64,000 nt of DNA from Salegentibacter sp. 24 (GCF_004362395.1 NZ_SNWE01000002.1:1-64000), one strand, 5' to 3'. Positions 27,555 to 37,572 are shown, numbered from the stretch's first letter. Translations and numbers: made by a program. Notes: generated from the letters alone by a model not told the origin.

Positions 27555-29003
27555 TTAAAATTTAATCTTAAATGTAGTACCTACATCTACAGTGCTGGTT
27601 ACCGAGATTGAACCACCAAGTGTTTCTACCTGGTTTTTGGTAATAAATAGTCCAATTCCACGTGAATCCAGGTTCTCATGAAAGGTTTTGTACATCCCAA
27701 ACATCTTATCACCATATTGATCCAGGTCAATGCCTAAACCGTTGTCACTAACCTCCATAAATGGAGTGTCATTCTTAATGTAGGTCTGAATATAAATCAC
27801 CGGTTTTCTTCCCGGATGTTTATATTTGATGGCATTTGTGATTAAATTTAGCAAAATACTTTCAAGATATTCAGGTATATAGCTAATTTCTTTTAAACCG
27901 TGAAATTCAGCTACGATTTTTGCATTTTCTCGATTTATTAAAGATGAAGTTGAAGCCATTACCCCACTTAAAGCTTTCTCGAAGGAAACTATGCGGCGTT
28001 CCTTTCTCAAAATAGTTTGTTTGTTTACAATTTCATTCAATTGATTTATAGCTAAATCCAGATTTTCAGAAATATCCGTTACATTGGGGATTAATTCTAT
28101 TTTATCCGAATTGTTTTTTGCTTCTTTCAGCAATTCTACTATAAGGCAAAGATTACTACTGTGTGAGCGCAGATGATGCGAGACGATATGTGCGAAATTG
28201 AATAACCTGGAATTTTGGCTGGCAATGATATCTAATGAATTCTGTAGATTAAGTTCATTAACTTTTTGCTCGTTTATATCCTGAAAAACCCCGCGAATCC
28301 CTATTATATTTTGGTCCTCATTATATACGGGTTTACCAGTGGCACGGACCCAAAAATCTTTATTGTAAAGATTTCGCATTTTTAATTCTATTTTAAAAGG
28401 AATACCGTATTTCTCACATTTTTCAAAAGCTGAAATCACTACCGGGTGTTCCTCTGGGGCATAAAAACGAAAATGCTCTTGGTAAGGTGGTTGATAATCC
28501 TGGGGGCAATCAATTATTTTTTTGGTTACATTATCCCAGTATATATTCTGGTTTAGGATGTCAATGTACCAACCCCCGGTGTTAGTCATCTGAGCAGTCT
28601 CCTTATAATAAAAAAAGTTTTCTTCAATGGTGTACTGGTCACGTTTGCTTTGATGAATATTGACAAAAAGCAAAACAGCAGTTTCTTTGTTCTTTTCTTT
28701 ATTCTTTAGGTTACGGCATTCAAACCATCGGTATTTTCCGTTACTGAGTTTTAGTTTTAGTTCTATGCTAAAAGCTTCGTTTTCTTCCGTAAGCTTATGA
28801 AAATAAAGTCTAAAATCATAACGATAATCCTGGTGTAAGATTTCCTTTAGAAAATACTCAAAATGAGATTCTGAAAAATTTGGTTTACCAACAAGGGTGT
28901 TAAAATGTTCCGACCAATTCACATCTTTGTTGAGAAGATTAATCTTCCAGTAGGCGATATCAAAATCTTCAAGAATGTTGTTTAATTGAAGGTCGTTTAG
29001 CAT
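27555..29003 (-). CDS. Soluble PAS-domain sensor histidine kinase
   Basis: The protein has 482 residues and no membrane segment, so it senses inside the cell. Two PAS domains are visible: about residues 10-120 and 140-250, the second ending IIGIRGVFQDINEQK as PAS-PAC units do. The phosphoacceptor is His276 in AHIVSHHLRSH. The ATPase part has an N-box (LLNLITNAIKYKHP), VSDNGLGIDL and GIGLFITKNQVETLGG. The response regulator lies directly downstream. The signal is unknown; no residues of a heme or flavin pocket were recognised. Confidence 0.92.
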   Translation of the reverse strand: MLNDLQLNNILEDFDIAYWKINLLNKDVNWSEHFNTLVGKPNFSESHFEYFLKEILHQDYRYDFRLYFHKLTEENEAFSIELKLKLSNGKYRWFECRNLKNKEKNKETAVLLFVNIHQSKRDQYTIEENFFYYKETAQMTNTGGWYIDILNQNIYWDNVTKKIIDCPQDYQPPYQEHFRFYAPEEHPVVISAFEKCEKYGIPFKIELKMRNLYNKDFWVRATGKPVYNEDQNIIGIRGVFQDINEQKVNELNLQNSLDIIASQNSRLFNFAHIVSHHLRSHSSNLCLIVELLKEAKNNSDKIELIPNVTDISENLDLAINQLNEIVNKQTILRKERRIVSFEKALSGVMASTSSLINRENAKIVAEFHGLKEISYIPEYLESILLNLITNAIKYKHPGRKPVIYIQTYIKNDTPFMEVSDNGLGIDLDQYGDKMFGMYKTFHENLDSRGIGLFITKNQVETLGGSISVTSTVDVGTTFKIKF

Positions 29004-29052
29004 TAAAAAGTGAGAAAGTTTTTCTAAAAATAAAAGATTACTTCCTAATTCC

Positions 29053-29622
29053 CTAATTTTTAAAGCTATATATTTTATCTGGGGTAATGCAATAGTCTAA
29101 AGGAATATCACTACTAAATACTTCTTTAAATGCCGGTTCCGCATCAAAAAAGGAAAGTCCGATTTTTATTACTTTAGAATTGCATTCACTTAGAAAATTA
29201 TCGTAGAAACCTTTGCCATATCCAATGCGATGGCCCTGGACATCAAATGCTAGAAGCGGTACAAATACGACATCTATTTGTTGTGGCGAAATTTGAATTC
29301 CACCTTCAGGCTCCGGTATATTCCAACGATTTATTCTGATTTTACTGTTGTCGGTAAGTAAGAAATGCTCTAATTTATGTTTTTTGATATTGGTTTTTGA
29401 AAGTACCACATTTTTATCTTTTCCTTGGAGAATATGAAGTATGTTGCTGGTGTCTACTTCTTTTTGTTTGGCTATGCTTAAAAAAAGATGATAAAATTCT
29501 TCTTCCCAAATTGGTAACAGCAGTAGTTGATTCGCAATTTCCAGGCTTAGTTCCTCTATTTTTTCTTGAGAGATTTCTAAGCGTAAAGCTTTGTATTTTT
29601 TTCTTAGTTCGGCTTTATTCAT
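29053..29622 (-). CDS. 5-formyltetrahydrofolate cyclo-ligase
   Basis: It converts 5-formyl-THF to 5,10-methenyl-THF with ATP. The frame is open to 29682, but the Met at 29622 (MNKAELRKKYKALRLEIS) matches the family start. The 189-residue length is normal. The conserved C-terminal motif GYGKGFYDNFLSE, preceded by VFVPLLAFDVQGHRIG, is present. Its start overlaps the end of the AstE-like gene (29615), so it belongs to the same transcript as the RimK genes upstream, although the functions seem unrelated. Confidence 0.92.
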   Translation of the reverse strand: MNKAELRKKYKALRLEISQEKIEELSLEIANQLLLLPIWEEEFYHLFLSIAKQKEVDTSNILHILQGKDKNVVLSKTNIKKHKLEHFLLTDNSKIRINRWNIPEPEGGIQISPQQIDVVFVPLLAFDVQGHRIGYGKGFYDNFLSECNSKVIKIGLSFFDAEPAFKEVFSSDIPLDYCITPDKIYSFKN

Positions 29623-30595
29623 CTTTTGGTGGTGCTGAAATATGAAAGATCGCGTCGCCCTGGTAAACAATGGGAGATTCATTGATATTGATCACATAAC
29701 CTGTGTTTATCGCCTTAACTTTATGTCTAAATTTTCCATACGGATCGGTTATAGTACCGATGTATTCCCCTTTTTCAACGTGTTTGCCGCAAGGAATTTT
29801 AATATGTAAGAGTCCACTGTATTTTGCGCGCATCCAGTTGGTATTTTCAATTACTACAGTTTCGGTTATCGCATCAGGGTATTCAAATTTTGGATTGAGC
29901 ATTTCTAGAAAGCTTAAAATGCGCATTGCTCCTTCTACTCCGTGTTTGGCTATATCACGGTTGCTGTCCATAGATTTTCCACCTTCAAAAAGCAATACCG
30001 GAATACCTTTTTTAGCACAGGTTTCACGATATGATTTTGTAATTGTTTTAGAATGAATTGTGAAAGGTGCGCTGAAAATTCGGGCATACTTCAAACTTTG
30101 TTCATCGCCTCGTTTTACCCGGATTTGCGGTGCGTTAAACCTGCTTGCGCCGCCGGTATGAAAATCCAAACAGAAATTAGCCAAAGGAAGTATTTTCTTG
30201 ACAAATTGAAATGCAAATCGACTGGCTAGGGAACCGTGTTTAGTACCGGGAAACATACGATTTAGATCTCGACCATCGGGAAATTCCCTGCGTAAATTGA
30301 GAAATCCGAAAATATTAACTACCGGAATACAAATTACTGTTCCTTTTTGAGGTTTATTAATTCCTTTGGAGATAATTTGGCGGACGATTTCTACTCCGTT
30401 AATTTCATCACCGTGAATGCCTGCAGTAATCAAAACTACCGGGCCGGGTTTTTTAGAGCGTTCAATAATTACAGGGACCTCTACTGAAGTTGTAGTGTAG
30501 AGTTTGGCCATATTGAAATTAATCGTGGCGCTTTTTCCCGGCTTTACTTTCTCGCCGAGGATTTCCAGAACATTGTCACTGGTTATTTTTGCCAT
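29615..30595 (-). CDS. Succinylglutamate desuccinylase/aspartoacylase-family zinc hydrolase
   Basis: The 326 residues belong to the M14-like AstE/AspA family, which removes acyl groups from amino acids or peptides. The zinc ligands are visible: His61 and Glu64 in ITAGIHGDEINGVEI and His146 in CLDFHTGGASRF. The likely catalytic Glu is Glu204 in LLFEGGKS. A C-terminal beta-rich barrel follows (about residues 235-326). It lies 3 bases after rimK and two genes after a RimB-like protease. This three-gene set suggests removal or trimming of RimK-added residues. The substrate is unknown, and an arginine-catabolic role is unlikely because no other ast gene is nearby. Confidence 0.88.
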   Translation of the reverse strand: MAKITSDNVLEILGEKVKPGKSATINFNMAKLYTTTSVEVPVIIERSKKPGPVVLITAGIHGDEINGVEIVRQIISKGINKPQKGTVICIPVVNIFGFLNLRREFPDGRDLNRMFPGTKHGSLASRFAFQFVKKILPLANFCLDFHTGGASRFNAPQIRVKRGDEQSLKYARIFSAPFTIHSKTITKSYRETCAKKGIPVLLFEGGKSMDSNRDIAKHGVEGAMRILSFLEMLNPKFEYPDAITETVVIENTNWMRAKYSGLLHIKIPCGKHVEKGEYIGTITDPYGKFRHKVKAINTGYVININESPIVYQGDAIFHISAPPKDE

Positions 30596-30598
30596 GGG

Positions 30599-31471
30599 CT
30601 AAACGTTCCTTTCAATATATCTAATTATAGATTTGGCGATGTCTTTTCCAGTAGCTTTTTCAATTCCCTCTAATCCTGGAGAGGAATTAACTTCCAAAAT
30701 TAACGGACCGCGTGCACTTTGTAGCATATCTACTCCGGCTACCCCAAGTCCCATTGCTTTGGTTGCTTTTACTGCAGCGATTTCTTCCTCATCGGTAAGT
30801 TCTACCACCTCGGCGCTACCACCACGATGAAGATTGGATCTAAACTCTCCTTCTTTTCCCTGTCTTTTCATAGCTCCAACAACGTGGCCATCCACCACAA
30901 AAGCTCTGATGTCTCCACCCTTGGCTTCCTCGATGAATTCCTGAACAATTACCCGAGCCTGTAAGCCATTAAAAGCTTCAATAACAGATTCAGCTGCATT
31001 ATTGGTTTCGGCTAGAACAACTCCAACTCCTTGGGTTCCTTCCAGTAATTTTATAACTAAAGGGGTGCCTCCGACTTGTTTAATTACTCCAGAAACATCC
31101 CTGGAATAGTTAGTGAAAACAGTTTTTGGTAATCCGATTTTGGCCCGGGAAAGCACCTGTAAACTTCTTAGTTTGTCACGGCTTCTTACCAAAGATTCAG
31201 ATTCTGTTGTGGTAAATGCACCCATCATCTCAAATTGTCGTACGACTGCGGTTCCGTAAAAAGTAACGGAGGCCCCAATTCTTGGTATTACCGCATCTAC
31301 ACCTTCTATATAACCACCTTTATAATAAATATTTGGTTTACGTTTCTCAATAACGATATCACACTTAAGAGGATCTATAACTTCTACTTCGTGTTTGCGT
31401 TTAGTAGCGGCTTCTACAAGACGTTTTGTAGAGTAAAGATGACTATTACGCGAGAGGATTTTTATTTTCAT
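30599..31471 (-). CDS. rimK: RimK-family ATP-grasp amino-acid ligase
   Basis: This protein adds glutamate-like residues to a protein or peptide C-terminus; in E. coli the target is ribosomal protein S6. The 290 residues match RimK in length and show the landmark [20 protein letters not shown], the ATP-grasp glycine loop [16 protein letters not shown] and the metal site [15 protein letters not shown]. The start ATG overlaps the upstream RimB-like stop by 4 bases. The pairing with a retropepsin-like protease and a deacylase hints at a dynamic modification cycle. Whether S6 is the target in this organism is not known. Confidence 0.92.
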   Translation of the reverse strand: MKIKILSRNSHLYSTKRLVEAATKRKHEVEVIDPLKCDIVIEKRKPNIYYKGGYIEGVDAVIPRIGASVTFYGTAVVRQFEMMGAFTTTESESLVRSRDKLRSLQVLSRAKIGLPKTVFTNYSRDVSGVIKQVGGTPLVIKLLEGTQGVGVVLAETNNAAESVIEAFNGLQARVIVQEFIEEAKGGDIRAFVVDGHVVGAMKRQGKEGEFRSNLHRGGSAEVVELTDEEEIAAVKATKAMGLGVAGVDMLQSARGPLILEVNSSPGLEGIEKATGKDIAKSIIRYIERNV

Positions 31472-31893
31472 TGTTGTTTAAGATTGTAAGAAACGTCAGT
31501 TAATTCGGTGTCCACGATAAATTTTTTGGTAAGGAATTTTCGGCCAATTAATACCGGAAACCTCATTTCCTGTCGGGATGACAAAGAAAGGGAAATTTTA
31601 TAGACCTTATTAAAAATTTTAATGGTTGATATTACCTGATATCTTTTCTGAATAATGCCATTACTACTGCGCACGAAAACGATATCATAATCTGTAAATG
31701 TAAACTTTTTTCCATTGTATAAAGGATGCTCTTCATCGAGGAAGGTGCATTCTAAAACTCCATCTTTTTCAACAATATTTTCGCAGTGAATAGATGAAGT
31801 GTAAGCGCCGGTATCAATTTTAATAGCGATATCGTTTAAATGCAACGCAGGAAATTCTGCTTTGTCAAAACGCCCAATTACTGTTTTCTTCAT
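31468..31893 (-). CDS. RimB-like retropepsin-type aspartic protease (PF05618)
   Basis: The 141-residue protein carries the aspartic-protease motif Asp27-Thr-Gly-Ala in [14 protein letters not shown], which is the single-lobe retropepsin active site. It also has the family C-terminal block [18 protein letters not shown]. Such proteins are annotated either as ATP-dependent zinc protease or as RimB, and RimB acts with RimK in pseudomonads. It is the first gene of the minus-strand operon RimB-like, rimK, AstE-like, cyclo-ligase. Because it is a single lobe it should work as a dimer. Confidence 0.88.
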   Translation of the reverse strand: MKKTVIGRFDKAEFPALHLNDIAIKIDTGAYTSSIHCENIVEKDGVLECTFLDEEHPLYNGKKFTFTDYDIVFVRSSNGIIQKRYQVISTIKIFNKVYKISLSLSSRQEMRFPVLIGRKFLTKKFIVDTELTDVSYNLKQQ

Positions 31894-32056
31894 ACCGCAA
31901 GATAATAAAATGCCTATGCAATATTTTTATAGAAATTATAAAATTTGAATGGTCTTAGCCCTGAGCAGGGTCGATTAAGCGCAATAAATAACTCGATTTA
32001 ATACAAATTTAACATTTCTAAGCTTCGGCAATTTTAAAGCTACGCATAATAAATTT

Positions 32057-32064
32057 TACCTTTG
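32057..32064 (+). promoter_or_regulatory. -7 box (TACCTTTG) directly before uvrC
   Basis: An exact match to TAnnTTTG ends only 5 bases before the uvrC ATG, so the predicted transcription start falls at or next to the start codon. No TTG is present at the -33 position. Confidence 0.45.
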
Positions 32065-32069
32065 GGAAG

Positions 32070-33869
32070 ATGGAAACGCCTACCTTAGAAGTACAAGTAC
32101 AAACCCTACCCAATAGTCCAGGAGTCTACCAGTATTATGATAAGAATGGAAAGATCTTATATGTTGGGAAAGCCAAAAACCTTAAAAAGAGGGTGACTTC
32201 CTATTTTACCAAACGTCATGATAGCCACAGAATTGGTGTGATGGTGAAAAAGATCAAAGAAATAAAGCATATCGTAGTGGCCTCTGAAACTGATGCTTTA
32301 CTTTTAGAAAACAATCTTATCAAAAAGCATCAACCGCGTTTTAATGTCATGCTTAAGGATGATAAAACCTATCCCTGGATTTGCATTAAAAATGAACGTT
32401 TTCCAAGGGTTTTTCCCACACGAAAATTAATAAAAGACGGAAGTGAATATTATGGACCATTTACCAGCTTTAAAACGGTAAATACATTGCTGGAACTAAT
32501 TAAAGGCCTTTACAAGCTTCGGACCTGTAATTACGATCTTTCCGAAGACAAAATAAGGCAGGGAAAATATAAGGTTTGTCTGGAATATCATTTAGGAAAC
32601 TGTAAAGGGCCTTGTGAAGCAAAACAGGATGAAATAGAATATAACAGCAATATTGAGGCGATTAGGCAAATTGTAAAAGGGAATTTTAAAGATTCTTTAC
32701 AACAATTTAGAGAGCTTATGAAAGAACACGCTGGAAAAATGGAGTTTGAAGATGCGCAGCGTATTAAAAATAAAATTGACGTTCTCGAAAATTACCAGTC
32801 TAAATCTACCGTGGTAAACCCAAAGATCACCAATGTAGATGTATTTTCTATTGTTTCCGATGAAGGCTATGGATATGTGAATTTTCTTCAGTTATCTCAC
32901 GGCGCGATTATTAGATCTCATACCATTGAGATGAAGAAAAAACTTGAAGAAACCGATGAGGAATTACTTGAACTCGCAATCACGGAAATACGACAGCGTT
33001 TTAGTTCCAATTCAAAAGAAATTTATGTACCGTTCAAAGTGGATGCAGGAGAAGATGTGAAAGTAAGTATCCCGAAACTGGGCGATAAAAAGAAGATTGT
33101 AGATTTATCGCTTCGCAATGCCAAGTATTACCGCCAGGAGCGTTTTAAACAAATGAAGATTATAGACCCAGACCGGCATGTAAACCGTATAATGGCGCAA
33201 ATGAAAGAAGATCTTAGGCTTAGTGCGGAACCAAGGCACATTGAGTGTTTTGATAATTCGAATATACAGGGAACCAATCCGGTTGCGGCTTGTGTAGTTT
33301 TTAAAAACGGAAAACCTAGCAAGAAGGATTATCGTAAATTTAATATTAAAACCGTTGAAGGACCAGATGATTTCGCGTCTATGGAAGAAGTTGTTTTTAG
33401 AAGATATAAGCGTTTGCTAAATGAAGGGGAAGAATTACCCCAGCTTATCATTGTTGATGGGGGGAAAGGACAACTTTCTTCTGGAGTGAAAGCTTTGGAA
33501 AATTTAGGTTTACGCGGGAAAATAGCCATTATTGGTATCGCAAAACGCCTGGAAGAGATTTTTTATCCAGAAGATACTATACCGCTTTACTTAGACAAAA
33601 AGTCAGAAACATTAAAGATTATCCAGCAGCTTCGAAATGAAGCACATAGATTCGGAATTACTTTTCATCGTAACAAAAGAAGTAAAACTGCGTTAAATAC
33701 AGAATTGGAGAATATTACCGGAATTGGGGAAAAAACCGTTGTAGAATTATTAAAACAATTTCGTTCAGTAAAACGAATAAAAGAAGTTTCGGAAGTGGAG
33801 CTCGCTGAGGTTGTCGGAGTATCTAAAGCTGGAATAATATACAATCATTATCATCAACAAAAAAAATAG
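32070..33869 (+). CDS. uvrC: UvrABC excinuclease subunit C
   Basis: UvrC makes both incisions around DNA damage bound by UvrB. The 599 residues start with the GIY-YIG nuclease (LPNSPGVYQYYDKNGKILYVG, Lys-rich loop KAKNLKKRV). The UvrB-interacting motif is EFEDAQRIKNKIDVLENY (about 225-245). The RNase H-like half has IECFDNSNIQGTNPVA, LIIVDGGKGQL and HRNKRSK. The C-terminal helix-hairpin-helix includes LENITGIGEKTV. Length is normal. The predicted transcript is leaderless. The next gene follows after 38 bases. Confidence 0.97.
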   Translation: METPTLEVQVQTLPNSPGVYQYYDKNGKILYVGKAKNLKKRVTSYFTKRHDSHRIGVMVKKIKEIKHIVVASETDALLLENNLIKKHQPRFNVMLKDDKTYPWICIKNERFPRVFPTRKLIKDGSEYYGPFTSFKTVNTLLELIKGLYKLRTCNYDLSEDKIRQGKYKVCLEYHLGNCKGPCEAKQDEIEYNSNIEAIRQIVKGNFKDSLQQFRELMKEHAGKMEFEDAQRIKNKIDVLENYQSKSTVVNPKITNVDVFSIVSDEGYGYVNFLQLSHGAIIRSHTIEMKKKLEETDEELLELAITEIRQRFSSNSKEIYVPFKVDAGEDVKVSIPKLGDKKKIVDLSLRNAKYYRQERFKQMKIIDPDRHVNRIMAQMKEDLRLSAEPRHIECFDNSNIQGTNPVAACVVFKNGKPSKKDYRKFNIKTVEGPDDFASMEEVVFRRYKRLLNEGEELPQLIIVDGGKGQLSSGVKALENLGLRGKIAIIGIAKRLEEIFYPEDTIPLYLDKKSETLKIIQQLRNEAHRFGITFHRNKRSKTALNTELENITGIGEKTVVELLKQFRSVKRIKEVSEVELAEVVGVSKAGIIYNHYHQQKK

Positions 33870-33907
33870 AACCAGCATATGGCTGGAGCCAAAAACAGGA
33901 AATACGG

Positions 33908-36136
33908 ATGAAAAAACTTCTTATTTTAGTTCTTTTACTTATCACGTTTCCTGGTGTTTCACAGGAAGAAGAAGATTTAAAAGTAGGTCTTGTTTTAAGT
34001 GGCGGCGGTGCAAAAGGCCTTGCCCATATTGGAGCATTAAAAGTTATTGAAGAAGCAGGAATTAGGATAGATTATATTGGCGGCAGTAGTATGGGCGCGA
34101 TTATTGGCGGGTTATATGCGGCGGGGTATTCGGCCCATCAGTTAGATTCTATTTTTCATGAAACCAATTTTAATATTTTAATTCAGGATAATATTCCGCG
34201 TAGCGCAAAATCTTTTTATGAAAAAGAGGATGACGAAAAATATGCACTTAGTCTTCCTTTTGATAATTTTAAAATTGGTTTGCCATCCGGACTTTCCCGT
34301 GGTCAGAACATTTACAACCTTATGTCTCAGCTTACCATGCATTTAGGAAATGTAGATGATTTTAGTGAATTACCTATTCCGTTTTTTTGTATTGCAGCCG
34401 ATGTAGAAACCGGGGAGGAGGTAATTTTAGATGAAGGTTCCTTGGCTCAGGCCGTTTCTGCTAGTGGCGCAATTCCTTCTATTTTCAGTCCTGTAAAGAT
34501 AAAGGGGAGATTGCTTACCGATGGGGGTGTGGCAAATAATTATCCGGTAGAAGAACTTAGAGAAAGAGGGGCAGAAGTTATTATAGGGGTAGATGTGCAG
34601 GATAGCCTTGTAAAAAGAGAGGATTTACAAAGCGTTTTCGATATACTTACCCAAATTAGCAATTTCCGAACTATTAGCGATATGAAGGAAAAAATTCCGA
34701 AAACAGATATATACATCAAACCAGATATTAGTCCATTTTCGGTATTATCTTTTGAAAAAGGTAATGCGATTATAGATTCTGGAAGGGTTGCTGCGTTAGA
34801 AAGGAAAGAAGAATTGGTGAAGCTGGCTGCAAGACAAGTAGGTGGGCGGCAAAATGTTGTTATTCCTGAAATAGATACCCTCCAAATTAGTACACTCACC
34901 CTGGAAGGTAATAATACATATCCACGGGCCTATATTTTGGGTAAGCTACGGTTAAATTATTTTACAGATTTCACATTAAGTGATCTTGGAGAAGGTATTA
35001 ATAACCTTTCCGCCACAGGAAATTTTAACCGGATTAATTATCGTTTAATTCCTAATAACGATGATGGTTTATATACCCTTTCTATGAAGATTGAAGAAAG
35101 CCAAAACAAAAGCTTTTTACGGTTGGGTCTGCATTATGATGAACTTTATAAAATAGGAGCTTTAATTAATTACACAAGAAAAAGTCTGCTGCTTACCAAT
35201 GACGTAGCTTCTCTTGATGTGGTTGTGGGGGAGCAATTCCGTTATAATTTCGATTATTATATCGATAAAGGTTTTTACTGGAGTATCGGTGTGAAATCTC
35301 GATTTAATAATTTTAATCACACGATTTCTTTTGATTTCGCCCAGGAAAATGCCGAGTTGGATGATATTGGCCTCAATAGTATTGACATAGATTACCGTGA
35401 CTTTACCAATCAATTTTATGCTGAAACACTTTTTAAACAGGTTTTTTCTTTTGGGCTGGGAGCAGAGCATAAATATTTGAGAATTGCTTCAGAAACTATA
35501 GATGATCCAAATATGGAGGTTGGAAACAACACTTTATTTGAAAACAGTCATTTTTACAGTGCTTTTGGATACTTAAAATACGATTCCTACAACAATAAAT
35601 ATTTTCCATCTCGAGGAATTTATTTTGATGGTAACTTTCACGTTTATCTGTTTTCTTCAGATTATAATAATGATTTTAATGAATTTTCTATTGCTAAAGG
35701 AACTGTAGGTTACGCCTTTTCTCCCTTCAATAAATTTTCTACAAGAATTGCTAGTGAAGCCGGATTCAAAATAGGGAGCGATGGAGTGAATACACTTGAT
35801 TTTTTTTTAGGCGGTTATGGAAACAACCTGATAAATAACTTCATTCCGTTCTATGGCTATGATTTTATAAGCCTTTCGGGAGATAGCTTTATCAAAGGTT
35901 TAGTGGAGTTTGATTATGAGATTTTCAGAAAAAACCATGTGATCTTAAGTGCAAATATCGCCAATGTTGGTAATAAATTGTATTCCACAGGAGATTGGTT
36001 TAAAATGCCGGATTATACAGGTTTTGCTCTCGGCTATGGTGTGGATACCTTTGTGGGACCTTTGGAATTAAAATACACTTACTCGCCCGAAATAGAATCA
36101 AGCCAATGGTTCTTTAGTCTAGGATTTTGGTTTTAA
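33908..36136 (+). CDS. Patatin-like phospholipase fused to POTRA and outer-membrane barrel
   Basis: The protein has 742 residues with a signal peptide (about 1-18) and a patatin domain. Its oxyanion loop is Gly-Gly-Gly-Ala-Lys-Gly at 32-37, the nucleophile Ser61 is in GSSMG, and the catalytic Asp205 is in DGGVANNYPVEE. A POTRA-like part (about 330-400) follows, then a BamA/Omp85-type barrel ending in FSLGFWF. This is the PlpD architecture, in which the lipase is presented through its own barrel (type Vd secretion). A CBASS or other internal defence role is unlikely because the protein is exported. The lipid substrate is unknown. Confidence 0.9.
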   Translation: MKKLLILVLLLITFPGVSQEEEDLKVGLVLSGGGAKGLAHIGALKVIEEAGIRIDYIGGSSMGAIIGGLYAAGYSAHQLDSIFHETNFNILIQDNIPRSAKSFYEKEDDEKYALSLPFDNFKIGLPSGLSRGQNIYNLMSQLTMHLGNVDDFSELPIPFFCIAADVETGEEVILDEGSLAQAVSASGAIPSIFSPVKIKGRLLTDGGVANNYPVEELRERGAEVIIGVDVQDSLVKREDLQSVFDILTQISNFRTISDMKEKIPKTDIYIKPDISPFSVLSFEKGNAIIDSGRVAALERKEELVKLAARQVGGRQNVVIPEIDTLQISTLTLEGNNTYPRAYILGKLRLNYFTDFTLSDLGEGINNLSATGNFNRINYRLIPNNDDGLYTLSMKIEESQNKSFLRLGLHYDELYKIGALINYTRKSLLLTNDVASLDVVVGEQFRYNFDYYIDKGFYWSIGVKSRFNNFNHTISFDFAQENAELDDIGLNSIDIDYRDFTNQFYAETLFKQVFSFGLGAEHKYLRIASETIDDPNMEVGNNTLFENSHFYSAFGYLKYDSYNNKYFPSRGIYFDGNFHVYLFSSDYNNDFNEFSIAKGTVGYAFSPFNKFSTRIASEAGFKIGSDGVNTLDFFLGGYGNNLINNFIPFYGYDFISLSGDSFIKGLVEFDYEIFRKNHVILSANIANVGNKLYSTGDWFKMPDYTGFALGYGVDTFVGPLELKYTYSPEIESSQWFFSLGFWF

Positions 36137-36355
36137 GCCTATTCTTAAGTTTAGGTCGACTTTTTAAAATTAATTTTTTAGTGTAATTTGGTTGGTGATC
36201 GTTTTGTATTTAGCTCCATCTAGTTTTTAAAGATGTTTTAAGAATATTTCCTTAAAAATTCACGATATTTGTTTTAAGCCAAAATAACATCGAAATAAAT
36301 AACAAATTCTCAAAATTCTTTCAAAAACTGGAAGTTGAATTAAAAAAATCAGATT

Positions 36356-37528
36356 ATGCCTTTTTATCATAAACTTGGTAAGATTCCTCATAAACGTCAT
36401 ACTGTTTTCAAAAAGCCAGATGGAACCCTTTATTATGAACAACTATTTGGAACTATTGGTTTTGACGGGATGTCTTCTAATCTTTATCATGAACATCGCC
36501 CTACTCAGGTGAAAGAGGTTAAAGGAAGTTATGACGTAAAACCTAAGATAGCGGCCGAGAACAACATTAAATCTTATCGTTTTAAAGGATTCCAGATAAA
36601 ACCTAATCCCGATTATCTTGAAAGTCGAAAGGTGGTTTTAACCAATAGTGATGTGAACATCGTACTAGCTTCTCCCCAGGGATCTACAAATGATTATTTC
36701 TATAAGAATTCAGATTCAGATGAACTGCTTTTTATTCATAAAGGAAGTGGAAAATTAAGAACACATCTTGGTAACCTTGATTTTAAGTACGGAGATTATT
36801 TATTAATTCCACGAGGAACTATTTATAAAATTGATTTTGATGATGATAACAACCGGTTGTTCATTGTGGAATCAAGGAGACCAATATATACTCCTAAACG
36901 CTATAGAAACTGGTTTGGGCAATTATTGGAACATTCGCCATTTTGCGAACGTGATCTAAGGCAACCACACGAATTAGAAACAAATGATGAAAAAGGTGAT
37001 TTTTTGATTAAAATAAAAAAGCAAGGCGAAATTTTCGATATGGTTTACGCAACACATCCTTTTGATGTGGTAGGCTATGATGGATATAATTATCCATACG
37101 CTTTTTCCATCCATGATTTTGAGCCAATAACGGGAAGAATTCATCAACCGCCGCCAGTACACCAAACTTTTGAGACCGATGCTTTTGTGGTATGCAGTTT
37201 TTGTCCTCGTAAATACGATTACCACCCAGAAAGTATTCCGGCACCATATAGCCATAGTAATATAGATAGTGACGAGGTTTTGTATTATGTAGACGGGGAT
37301 TTTATGAGTAGAAACGATATTGAAGCCGGGCATATATCTTTGCACCCTGCCGGAATTCCACACGGTCCTCACCCAGGGGCTGTAGAACGTAGTATAGGCC
37401 AGGTAGAAACTGAAGAGTTGGCGGTGATGGTGGATACCTTCAAGCCATTAATGCTCACCGAAGACGCGATGAAAATCGCAGATGAGACCTATCATAAATC
37501 CTGGTTGGAAGAAAACCATAAGAAATAA
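36356..37528 (+). CDS. hmgA: Homogentisate 1,2-dioxygenase
   Basis: This Fe(II) enzyme opens the aromatic ring of homogentisate to maleylacetoacetate. The 390 residues match the shorter Bacteroidota type and begin MPFYHKLGKIPHKRHTVF. The cupin core includes FIHKGSGKLRTHLGNLDFKYG. The C-terminal domain has the conserved PPPVHQTFETDAFVVCSF and HPAGIPHGPHPGAVERS, where the metal-binding His and Glu lie. It is 44 bases upstream of hppD, so the two consecutive steps of tyrosine breakdown are in one operon. Confidence 0.93.
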   Translation: MPFYHKLGKIPHKRHTVFKKPDGTLYYEQLFGTIGFDGMSSNLYHEHRPTQVKEVKGSYDVKPKIAAENNIKSYRFKGFQIKPNPDYLESRKVVLTNSDVNIVLASPQGSTNDYFYKNSDSDELLFIHKGSGKLRTHLGNLDFKYGDYLLIPRGTIYKIDFDDDNNRLFIVESRRPIYTPKRYRNWFGQLLEHSPFCERDLRQPHELETNDEKGDFLIKIKKQGEIFDMVYATHPFDVVGYDGYNYPYAFSIHDFEPITGRIHQPPPVHQTFETDAFVVCSFCPRKYDYHPESIPAPYSHSNIDSDEVLYYVDGDFMSRNDIEAGHISLHPAGIPHGPHPGAVERSIGQVETEELAVMVDTFKPLMLTEDAMKIADETYHKSWLEENHKK

Positions 37529-37572
37529 TAGAAGTGTCAAATAGCTAGTAAGTAGCAGTAAAAAATATTAAA

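Noticed and set aside
33908-36136. Patatin protein as a CBASS-type phospholipase effector
   Set aside because: It has a signal peptide and an outer-membrane barrel, and no cyclase, sensor or other defence gene is nearby.
36974-37372. 132-codon ORF on the minus strand inside hmgA
   Set aside because: It is antisense to a well-conserved gene, has no recognisable domain and its composition reflects the opposite strand.
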